Assembly: GCA_958510825.1 (NCBI GenBank)
Contig: OY294049.1
Span: 2,542,001-2,606,000 of the forward strand
Reading direction: 5' to 3'
DNA: 64,000 bases
DNA from: Brachypterus glaber
Taxonomy: Eukaryota > Arthropoda > Insecta > Coleoptera > Kateretidae
Part shown: positions 22,005-32,245 of the stretch, piece by piece
How positions within the stretch are numbered: the first letter of the stretch is position 1
Layout of the letters: each line of letters starts with the position of its first letter
The notes under the pieces: model-generated
The model's database searches: none
What the model was told of the DNA's origin: nothing
The model's input: only the letters and a program-made list of their open reading frames with translations
Program-made: the position numbers and the translations under genes

Positions 22005-24400
22005 TCAACATTGGTATATAGAGGTTTTTGGGGTCGACGAATTTGAATTTGAAAATAATTTTTTTCTAATTTCACCCCCTGAGGGATTTGGTTTCGTGAA
22101 AATTTGTATATTAGGGTTTTTGATGGTACTGAAAGTGCCCTGATGAGCGGGGTGTTGTTTTCATATATTGGGGTTTTTGAGGTTGCTAAAAGGGAAAAAT
22201 TCTAACTAACCTAAAACCTGCCATCTCCTTGATGGAGATTTGTCTCATAGTTAGAAAACCTGCCATCCCCCTTTTAATTTAATAAAAATCAAGCCCAAAT
22301 TAATAGTTAATAGTTGTTAAAACCTCCAAAACACGCTAATAAAGAAACGGGATTTTTCATTTTGTTATACAATAATTATAGAAATAATTATAAGGTTTTT
22401 TTCACCTCCTCTAAAGTTTTTTCAAAAAATAAAGTAATTATTGCAAAGGTTTTAATTTTAGAAAATGAAAGTACAAAATACTGTCTTCAACATCAAAAAG
22501 CAATCATTTTAAAATAAAAACCTTTGCAATAATGGTTGGAAGTGGCGGAGTTAGCAGCTATTCGAACTAGCGGTTGAAGCGCGTGGAGTAAGCAGGTAAA
22601 CGCATCATGGAAAAAGTTATATTTGGAAAAGGGTTACCTATTTTTTGCAGATGGTGTAACTAAGCGCCCTCTTTTGAAAGGTATCAAACACGATAATTCG
22701 TCCAAAAGTGGAGTTAGCAGGTTACCACTTTAAGCCGACGACATACTTTCACAAAGTTGAATTTTTTATGAGAAAATACCCGTGAAATCGTAATTTTCAA
22801 CAATTGCTAGAAATTTGGTGGGTTGGATTTTCTGAAAAATATAATTAATTGGAAGAAGTCATGCATTGCACTCATGAGCAAATTGCATGCAGTTTCAGAT
22901 ACTTTTCATGACAAAAAATAGTTATTTATATACCAAGGGACTAAACTGGCTGTTTTAGTCCCGCTGCATTAGTGTTTCCTGAGCGAGCGTAGCGAGCGAG
23001 GGAAACAGAAATGCAAGGGACTAAAACGGCCAAGTTTATTCCTGAGGTATATACACTATTTTTTGCAGGACCAAACATAATTTAGGTAGGTAGATAAAAT
23101 TAAAAACCATGCGTCTAAAATCGGTTGTTTTATTTTCGTAATTTAATCAAGATGCCTGTAAATTGCGAAAAGTTAGTTTCATGGCTATCGCGATTTCAAT
23201 TGTTTTTTAATGTGGTTGACACAAACGTCAAAAAAATGGACGAAGATGATAAATTTTAAGTTATGTATAAATTGTTATAACAATGTTATTTTTAAAGGTT
23301 TTCTTTGTTAAAATCAAATAAATTGGTTTGAATCGCTAATTTATTACAAAACACCACCAAACCTAATTTTTGAACCAGCAAAGCACATAGTAAGTATAAT
23401 ATTTTAATATTATCAAGGTTGTCGTGATTTTTATTCCCTAAGGAGAAAAACGGCAAGTTTAGTCCCGAAAATAAAAGCGTGAAATTGGGTTTTACTATTG
23501 ATCGTGCAAAGAAGTTATTTATTAATTATACTCGTTAGAAACCTTGTAGTAGTTTCATATCACTAAGTGTTTACATTAACAATAAATTTTGAGTATATTC
23601 CGCAAACCATTCCATTTTTTATTCCAGCGTTCAATGTTTTATACGAGCATTTCCTGCACATTTTTACCTTTATAAACCATAACCCATTATTTAACAAATA
23701 CAGGGTGTTTCCTAAGTACGGTACGTAACTTCAGGGTGTAATTCCTTAGCAAAAAATAAGAAAAAAAAAAGTTCCTTTAAACATATGTCCTAAAACGACT
23801 CGTAAGGGAGCTACGCCCTGTCAAACTAAATTAAATTATGTTGTAAAATGCCCACCTTGATAAAACCGATTAATGCTTTTTTAAAAAATTCGGCAGAGTT
23901 ATAGTTTATTTCTTGTAAATATTACATAGGCATATTGTGCTAGGGTCTCCTCATTAATTTTGAAAAAAAAAAGTTCCAATTTTGAAATATTTTTAGATTT
24001 TTACATAAAATTTATAAATTCCTTTTTTCGTGCTCCACTCCATTTCCATACATTCTTCTCTTCTTTGTTCTTTAAAGCCATAAATACAATAATAATTTTG
24101 CTTCCTTCATTACATTTTTATTAAAAAAATATATTTAAAAAACTGACGAAATGACGTCTAGAACATTTGATGTTCATCTAAAATGTGCCTCCTTAAATCT
24201 CCGCCCTAGCAATTGCCTAATGGGAAATCTGGCTCTGGGTATTCTGCAAGGCTGCTAAATAAAACAAATTTACTAACAATCTATATATTAATTTAATTTT
24301 ATAGTACAACCTTATAATTAGTCAATATTTTAGGTTGGTTGGTTTAACCAATAATAGACACTAAGCCAAGAATTTGACCAATTAAATGTCAGATTTATTT
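22005..24400. other. Intergenic region right of the gap
   Basis: No gene is seen. It holds an element at about 22930-23470 with GGGACTAAA words in both orientations and a GCGAGCGTAGCGAGCGA core, and a partial ACAGGGTGT repeat at about 23697-23840 (AAAAGTTCCTTTAAACATAT, AAGGGAGCTACGCCCTG). Confidence 0.45.
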
Positions 24401-25020
24401 AAGGGGTAAAGGGTAGAAAAGCCAAAATCTTGATAAAAACGATTAATTTTTTATTATTAAAACACCATGACGCGTTTCGACCGTTCGGTCATTTTCAAAT
24501 GGTTACATATAAACTATAAAAGAAAGAAAAACGGGGGGTAAATATAAAAAAAAATTGTTTTTTAAAAAAAAATTTGTACCCAGTCTAATTTACTTTTCTA
24601 AATTATTTTAATTACTTTCCTTTAGATGTCTGCGCGTTTTTTAAAATAAATATTTTTATATTATCTTTTACAATCAAAACAGGTTAATTTGTTTTGTTCA
24701 ATATTTAAATTTTAATCTGCTTTGTGTGTGTGTGAAAACTTTTATTATAAATAATTGATATTTCATAATTAAATGTAAAATTTTGTGTTCTTTAGTTAAC
24801 TATGAGGTTTTGACGTAGTTTGTAAGTACAAGTTTATTTAATTTTTCTTTAACTTTCATTTTATCTCACGTTTTTTATATTTACCCCCCGTTTTTCTTTC
24901 TTTTATAGTTTATATGTAACCATTTGAAAATGACCGAACAGTCGAAACGCGCATGGTGTTTTAATAATAAAAAATTAATCGTTTTTATCAAGATTTTGGC
25001 TTTTCTACCCTTTACCCCTT
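24401..25020. mobile_element. Long-arm foldback element
   Basis: The 620-bp element has inverted arms of about 160 bp that are almost perfect: AAGGGGTAAAGGGTAGAAAA at the left and TTTTCTACCCTTTACCCCTT at the right, with matching ACGCGTTTCGACCGTTCGG / CCGAACAGTCGAAACGCG words. The centre is AT-rich and non-coding. Its arm words (GTTTCGRCN..CATTTTCAA) resemble those of the element at 63072-63370. Confidence 0.75.
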
Positions 25021-25773
25021 AATACAATGGATCTTGAACTTAGGAATTTCATAACTTTTAACTTTCAGATTTATTTGTCACATTTTTATATTATTCACTG
25101 CGCCTGCGCTAGAATAATACGATTGTTTCGAATTTTCAAAAACCGTCTTAGACAAAAAATTCTTTGATATAAATTTTTTCATGAAGAAATGAGCAACTTT
25201 TTTTTTTCAAATGTCCGTCCGTATGCCTGTCTGTCCGTCCGATGTCACGATTTTTAAGAAAACGATAACTCAAGAACAAATAATCCGATCGACTTTCGAA
25301 ATTTCAGGAAAAATCAAGTTCTACGAGGGAAAGATCCCTATTGTTTTTAAAAGTAATCCCACCGAAAACAAAAAAGGTTATGGGGGTTAAATTTTTTGAA
25401 AAATCGTAAAAAGCTGAAAATTCCGATTAGCGTAATTTTTTCAGGAAAAACCAGATGAACATATATTTCTTTTGCGAATAAAGTCTAAAAACGTTTTCTT
25501 AATCAGCGTGCAGAGTTGACTCTTTGTACTGAAGAGGGCCAGCAGCCAGAAACTGTCAGTCTACCAATATCACTCTGTACGATGATTAGAAAATTAGATT
25601 GATGGAATAATAAATTAAATTATTTCTAAAATTTTTCGAACGAAAAAATCTTCGGGAGTCCCGAACGAAAAAATCTTCGGGATATGCCGAAATTTTGGGA
25701 CTAGCATCCCCATTTTAGTGTTAATTATTGATAAACCCAACCTTTTATCAATTAAACTAAGCTTCTAAAAATA
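25021..25773. other. 3' flank of the ANCHR gene
   Basis: No coding sequence. It includes a TGTCCGTCCG..TGTCTGTCCGTCC block (about 25210-25245), part of the same dispersed family as 440-540, 27040 and 33720. A segment at 25553-25620 (CTGTACGATGATTAG) recurs beside the retrotransposon at 41130. Confidence 0.4.
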
Positions 25774-26028
25774 TTACTTCTGTTTGTATGGAATGACCTT
25801 GTGGTCTGTATCTCCCCAATTTTTGTGTACTTCAGTATTACACTCCGAACAATAAAGGTCACCACTGCAGTCGTAACATTTGTACTTTGCATCATTATTG
25901 CATAAAATACACCAGGGTAGTTCAGGGGAAGTGCGGCCAAACTCGTCTTCTTCTGTGGAATAACTTGTGGGTATTTTGTTTGAAGTGGGCAACAGACATT
26001 TCTCATCTAATGCAACTTCATCCATAAT
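25774..26028 (-). CDS. ZFYVE19: ANCHR terminal exon (B-box-like zinc finger)
   Basis: It starts after TTTCTTTTAG in phase 0 (I-M-D-E-V). It encodes an acidic linker, then LPWCILCNNDAKYKC, YDCSGDLYCSEC and HKNWGDTDHKVIPY, the Cys/His spacing of the ZFYVE19 C-terminal finger. The minus-strand ORF in the other frame over the same bases is a shadow. Confidence 0.85.
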   Translation of the reverse strand: MMDEVALDEKCLLPTSNKIPTSYSTEEDEFGRTSPELPWCILCNNDAKYKCYDCSGDLYCSECNTEVHKNWGDTDHKVIPYKQK

Positions 26029-29000
26029 CTAAAAGAAAAAATAAGATTTATCGTCCGTGATACTGAAATACCGCTTAACGTCCAACTGCAAAACCGCGTA
26101 ACGTCTAACTGCAAAACCGCGTATCTACTGAGAGTTGCAAAACTGAGATTTTGTATAAAATTACAAAATTTTGTTAAGTGTCTGTCCAAAATGTGATTGT
26201 TTTATATAAGACTGCAATCGATCAAAGTTACCCCAAAAACACTAAGAAAATGACATAATAATAATTGATCTAGCAAGCGGGGGCATATATCAAGGTTTTT
26301 CTGAACATTGTTACCCCTCTAGAATTTTGCTCTCCAGAAAAGGTATTCTTTTAATGGAAATTGACCATAGCGCCCCTTATACGTTAAAATCAAAACATTT
26401 TTTTATAAAATTATAGTTACTCACATACTTTTTATAATAACAATGTTATACAAGAAATAAGAAAACTTTTTTACCCCACATTATAAAAGTTTCAAAATTT
26501 TGTTAAATGTCTGTCCAAAATTCAACTATTTGGTTTGTATAAGACTGCAATCGACCAAATTTACGGTAAAACCACTGGGTAAATGGCATAATAATACTGT
26601 AATTGATCTAGCAAGCGGGGGCATCTTTAGTCTGTGGAAATACCATAGAACCAAAGAGTTGGATACCTATAGTTTTACGTATATATCGCGATTTTTCTGA
26701 ACATCGTTGCCCCCTCTAGAATTTGCCTCTCCAAAATAGGTATTCAAGAAAAAAAAAATTGACTTGCGTGTAGGAACGCACAAAAAAAATCAGAAATTTC
26801 CAAACCTTCGTAAAAATATACCCCAAAATCGCGTGAACGAACGGCGAAACTATAGTTAAACACGAGTAGTTTCCCCTTTTTTTAAAAAACGTAAACTTAA
26901 AAAAAATGTTTTGAGAAAAATTGTTTTTACTCCACCCAGATTGTCACCAAAAACTATCCCATGAGATCCCATAGGCTGGGCTCAGCCTAAAAATTTTAAG
27001 TTTTTAGCTCAAAGCGTTCTCAAGCTATCGTGGTCACATATTTCCAGGACCGACAGGCAGATTTTTTTTCGGAAATTTGGGTATAAAACGTCGATCGAGA
27101 AACGTCCAAAATAAATTAATAAAAAAATTTAATAAACGCAAGACTTTCCTCGGGGAAAGTAAAATATAATTCTTTAAATAAACATAATTAAACATTATTA
27201 ATGACTTTAATTTAAAGTGAATACATATTACATAGAAATTCCAAATCTGACAAATCTCCCGATTTAAATGAACTTACCTTTTTAGTGATTTTGTCTACAT
27301 CCTCCTCACTGCTTCCTGAATCATGTAAATTACTAACATATGGTCCCTCATTTGGTCTTACCCCTTGACCCCTTAATTTGGCCAGTCTTGCTTCTATTTC
27401 TTCTTGCGGATTGTGCAGCAGTTCTATATCACGCTCATTTATAAATTGTTCCAGTATAGAATCAACCTTTTGCTGATCACTTCTGGTATCTACAGTGAAC
27501 ACCTGAAATAAAGTTTAAGTAAGATACCCCAGTAAGAGAAGTAAACGGCACACTATGTCGTAAACGGGCCGAAAAAGTAACCATAATTATTTAAGTGCTA
27601 GAATTCAATGAAAATGTCTTTTTACGGAATCAAAATACATTTTTTTATATTTGTAGTCGTTAGTTAATTCTTTTTTTAGATTCCAAGCCAAAATATTCTT
27701 TTTGATATTTTTGTGGCAAATGTATTTTTACAATTGGAAGTTTCCAATAAATATTTTTATTATTATATTGTATTTTTACAGATAAAATATAATTCAGAAA
27801 TTTTATAAAAGGAGTTATGCGCCAATTTTTAAATATTCAAGGTATATTGCATTGACAGTAAAGATCAGGCGGTAAATGCTTTCTTATCAGATAATATTAT
27901 ATTTTGACATTTTTCATTATTCGTTTTTAAATACTTAATTCATATTGCATTAAAATTAATATTTTAGTAGATAAGGCGGTAAATACTCTTTTAATAGACA
28001 AAAATTTATTTTTTTATGTTTAATAATTGCCCTGCAGTATTAATATTTTAATTGGTGCATTTTTTAGTTCCTATTTGGAATACTCAGAACGTGAAACTTT
28101 CTCTTTAACTTAGATTTTCTCAAGAATGGTTGGCCCTACAGTGTTACATAAAGAGTTCTTTTTTTTATGTGCTTTTAATTAAAGGTTAACACTTTATTGA
28201 AAAAATGTCAAACAATCTACAGATAAAATAGTTTGTGGCAAAAAAGTGACATCGCCCCCAATTTTGCATGTCCATGGTTAAAATTACCAAATAAAAATTC
28301 TATCAATTAATAACATTTATTAATATTAACGCGTGTGCAAAAATTCGTGGTTCATAGGAATCCAGATATATTAAATAAAAACTTATTTTTGGATGTACCC
28401 TTAAGGGCCGTATCTCCCTTGGGGCTCGTTTCCGGGCCAACCTTTATGGGAACTTTTTTTTCATAATTTTGTATGTAGTATCACCTATTAAATTTTTTTC
28501 TATGAGTTCTGGAACACCCTGTATGTTTATTTAATACTCCTCACCTATGTCCTTTCCAGGACAAGAATAAATTGCGATACTTTTACTTTATATGCATGGC
28601 AAATAATATTGGTATTTGTTTTATTATATTTGAAATAATTCATAATAAAATTTAAAAATTATTAAAAATCATATATTTTTTGTTTAAAAATGCTTCGTTT
28701 TGAGGTGGCCGACCAGAACGGGCAAAATTAATAGTAAAGGTCTATTTGGCACCACTTTGTGGTATCGCTTATAAGTTCGCACAGCTTCTCACCATAACTT
28801 TTGATAAATTTTGTGTCTCAACAACCCGTTAAAAAATGCGTTAATTTCAAGCACTATATATTTATGATTTCATCTCTAAACAGTTTTATTCCAAACCTTG
28901 TGAGAAATTATAACCCTTCTAGAAATGAAATTGTAATTTTTATTAAGCCCTCTCGCATCACAAAACGTGTAAAATCAAAATTTCTGCACCGTTAGGAAAA

Positions 29001-31582
29001 ATGCTAAGCCACTGCATTATAAAATAATTACATAAAAAAAAAATGTTCAAACCTAATGGAGAATAGTACAATTAACTAGTTTAAATAGATTTTGTGATCA
29101 TATTGCCAAAATCGTTTATTGAGTTGTGGTTACTTTGTAAGCCTCAATATGACATAGTGCGGCGGTTCATTAAAAAGAAAGCTGATTCTGATAATTAAAA
29201 AAACTTCTTTAATAAAAAAAATAAATCTTAAAAAGTCTAGTAGTACTCGACACCGATTATCAGAAAAAAAAACAATCACAGCTTTCAGTAAGAATCCTAT
29301 GACTCAGATTTGAAGTCTTTAGGTCAAAGCGTTTTCGAGTTCTCGTGGTAATACATTTTTGGGACAAAAGTGTTTTTTATTTTGCTGAAATTATGTTTTT
29401 AAGTCTTCCATACTTACCTGATCAGCATGAGATGGAGAATAAAAAAAAAATTAGCAAAGCACTTACATTTTTACTACTAGGCTCTTCAACATAATTGTTA
29501 ACTCCTTTTAAATTAGCCAGCCTGCTTCTTAACTCCGCTTCAGTTGGAGGAGGTTGGCCTTTTTCATCCTTTAGCTTCTCCAATCTCTCGACCAATTTTT
29601 GATCAAGTTGTGATAAGCCCGATTTTAGGTTATTTAGTTTTGGATCATGCTTGTACATCACTATGGAAGGAGCTGAGGGATTTTCTAAACCTTCCAAACG
29701 CCTAAAATAAGCAGTCAAGTTACGATTTTGAACAAAGAACCTAATGAAATGATTAATAATAAGAAAACACCAGCAGGGTAAATCAATAGTAACTTACAGC
29801 TGCAAAAAAAAATTACACTAAAATATTTTATTATTTTTTAACAAACAATATTTAATAATAATAAAAAAATTTAATTTCCGGGAACAAAAAAATTTGGGGG
29901 TAAAAAAATAAAAAAAATCATAGGGCCACCCTACTCTTATATGGCCCTCGGTCGGCGCCTATAAGTTTTATAATAAGTTAAATTTTTACAAAAAGGGAAT
30001 AAGCTCTAACACTGCAGGCGCAAATTTGTACAAATCTAAAGGTTTATGGTCCACTTGGACAGGCAATATACAAAAAAGCCTGCATATTTGCTAGTTCTGA
30101 TGCCCCTTTAACCCGGCACGTGTGTGGTGGGGTTAAAACTACCCATGACATATTTCAAATGTAGACTGCTTTGCACAGGGCCGTAGCGAAGGAGATTTTG
30201 TGGGGGGGGGGAAGAGGTCAAAAATTACAACTTTTTTTAGCCTAAAAACACAACTTTTATTCCTCAACAAAAAAATTACTAAAAAAAGGTCCCACCCTTA
30301 TAATTCTATTATTTATATTTTTTCAAGGTTTGAGAATCCTTACTTTTATATTTCTTAATCTATGAAGTTTACAACTTTTTTCAAGAATTTATAATTTTAT
30401 TATTTTTAACCCATGAAATATGCAAGTTTTATATTTTGAATCCACAAAATATGCAAGTTTTTTGAAAAGTCCAAACGAAAATCCCAACTTTTATATTTTT
30501 AATAATACATGAAATTTACCACTGTTTTCCCAAAATTAAAAATGTATTATTTTATTATGAAAAAATAAGCAACTTTTATATGTTTAATCCATGAAATATG
30601 CAATTTTTTTTATTCTAAGGTTTAAAAATCCCAATTTTTACTTTTATATTTTAGAATTCTAAAATTAAAAGTATTATATTTTTAAGTCATAAAATTTAAA
30701 ACTTTTTTTCCCAAAATTAAAAATTTATTATTTTTTTTTTAATTTATTGTTTTTTTTTTTTTAAATATGCAACTTTTTTGATTTCAAGATAGGTGGGGGG
30801 AAGACTCCCCCCCCCCATAGCTACGGCCCTGGCTTTGAAGTATTTTTTGTTTTAACATTCTCCTCTTCAATAGCTATAAGAAAATGCATAAAGAACATAT
30901 TAACAATTTTTGTTTTACCCTTATCCTACACGTTTATTTTTTTAGCAGTTTCAAAGTTCCGATGGGTGGATTTAACCCCACCACATACTTATAAAAATAT
31001 CATTATTTTAGATACATATTCACCATATAAAATTTTCGTTTTTTTAAATAATTCTTATTTTACATTTTATGTTTTTTTATTTGAATAAAGTTGTTTTTTT
31101 GTGTTATAAACAAAGATTTTTTTTTTATCTATCTCCAAGACTGTCACTTTCCGACCGCTGTCTTGGCAATGGGTGGAAAATAAGCAGTGCTTATCAAGCA
31201 CCAACTGCTAACTAGGTCATAGGAAAAGTAATATTTTTCGAAGTTACTACAGTCTGTAATGGTTTTTAAAAATATTCATTACTACTTACTTTGCTAATGC
31301 ATCTGGAGGAGGAGGTAGTAATGTTGTCTGATTAGACGACCCTGGGGCAAGTAAATTAAAACATATCCGACATACACCTTGTTCTGTGTTACCTTTTGAA
31401 GGCACCCTGCATTTCTGTTTTAAGCATTTACTACAGAATGATAGGCCACAATTCGCACAACCCACCTGTAAAAGGATTCCATGAATGATTCATTCACGTT
31501 TATCAAATATATTTAAAAGTAATTAGTTGCTTACCTCTTTATGAAAGAAATTAAATTTTGTACTACAATGATTGCACGACAT
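25774..31582 (-). CDS. ZFYVE19: Abscission/NoCut checkpoint regulator (ANCHR, ZFYVE19-like)
   Basis: Five exons, right to left: 31582-31535, 31465-31290, 29701-29467, 27502-27278 and 26028-25774. All junction phases agree; 313 codons, 312 residues. Residues 1 to about 56 form a FYVE-type zinc finger (CNHC, CANC, CSKC, CRIC pairs). Residues about 65-235 carry three motifs of the MIM1 form D/E-x2-L-x2-RL-x2-LK/R (DQKLVERLEKLK, EAELRSRLANLK, EEIEARLAKLR), known to bind the MIT domain of VPS4. The C-terminal exon has a B-box-like finger (CILCNNDAKYKCYDCSG, YCSEC, H residues). In vertebrates ANCHR binds CHMP4C and VPS4 at the midbody and delays abscission under Aurora B control. The architecture matches ZFYVE19, though the protein is shorter than the roughly 470-residue human one. 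The 3' end is a clear TAA-type stop after IPYKQK. Confidence 0.88.
28380..28525. repeat. ACAGGGTGT-family repeat in ANCHR intron 3
   Basis: In minus orientation it begins CATACAGGGTGTTCCAGAAC and runs through GGTTGGCCCGGAAACGAGCC and GGGAGATACGGCCC, the same word order as 14690-14830. It is non-coding. Confidence 0.55.
30176..30831. mobile_element. Non-autonomous hAT-like element with 8-bp target duplication
   Basis: The ends are CAGGGCCGTAGC and its complement GCTACGGCCCTG, next to G-run/C-run tracts. Flanking octamers GCTTTGCA (30168-30175) and GCTTTGAA (30832-30839) match at seven of eight bases. CAGGG ends with an 8-bp duplication are the hallmark of the hAT superfamily. The interior is made of degenerate AT-rich units (ATGAAATATGCAA words) and has no coding frame. 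Confidence 0.72.
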
Positions 31583-32113
31583 GTTTTCTTATAAAAAAAT
31601 ACATCTATAATCTTTAACAATTTATATTTTTTTAACAAAGTTTGTTTTTAATAAATCCCCTTTTCCCTCAATTGATTATTTTTTTTTACGTTGTCACTAC
31701 TGCATAAAAATCACCAAACGACAAAGAATTTTTTAATAAAATTAAATATTAATGGTTTTTAGTATAATGATATGAATTATATGCTGAATATTTCATTAAT
31801 ATTCTAAGATAAAACAAAAACTTTTAGGAATAAATTGGAAACAGAATTACATGAACTTAAATATTAGGGATATGCGATTCCTAGGTTGGTATTAAAAACT
31901 CGTCTTGATTTTTAGGTTATAAAATTTGACAGACGTCAATGTGTATAATGTTTATAAAAAAATAATGTATTCTTATCTATAAATAATACCACACCACCTA
32001 AATATTTATCAAGCAATGAACTATTTAATTAGACCATAAGGTAACATGTATTTATATGAATTTCTTATACATATTAAAAAATATATTTTTTTTAGTAAAC
32101 AGATGACAAAAAA
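31583..32113. promoter_or_regulatory. Divergent promoter interval between ANCHR and alpha-mannosidase II
   Basis: The two start codons point away from each other and are 531 bp apart. The interval is AT-rich with no obvious TATA box at a fixed distance. A run of T followed by TTTAG at about 32086-32095 could be a splice acceptor just upstream of the mannosidase ATG, so its 5' UTR may be split. Shared regulation is possible but not shown. Confidence 0.5.
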
Positions 32114-32245
32114 ATGAAATTAAAACGTGTATTTGCCATTTTTGGCTCTATGTTATTATTAGTTGTAATATTTATTATATATTCAGCATTAGATCTCACA
32201 AGGTTTCCTCCTCAAAAGTCCTCTATAACTCAAGACTTTGAAGAT
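32114..32245 (+). CDS. MAN2A1: Alpha-mannosidase II exon 1 (membrane anchor)
   Basis: It encodes 44 residues: a short basic cytosolic tail (MKLKR), a hydrophobic helix ([20 protein letters not shown]) and the start of the lumenal stalk. It ends in phase 0 at a GTAAGT donor. An in-frame ATG is preceded by an A-rich context (ACAAAAAAATG). Confidence 0.85.

Noticed and set aside
21746..22143. Reading frames crossing the N run
   Set aside because: The central residues are unknown bases; the frames have no meaning.
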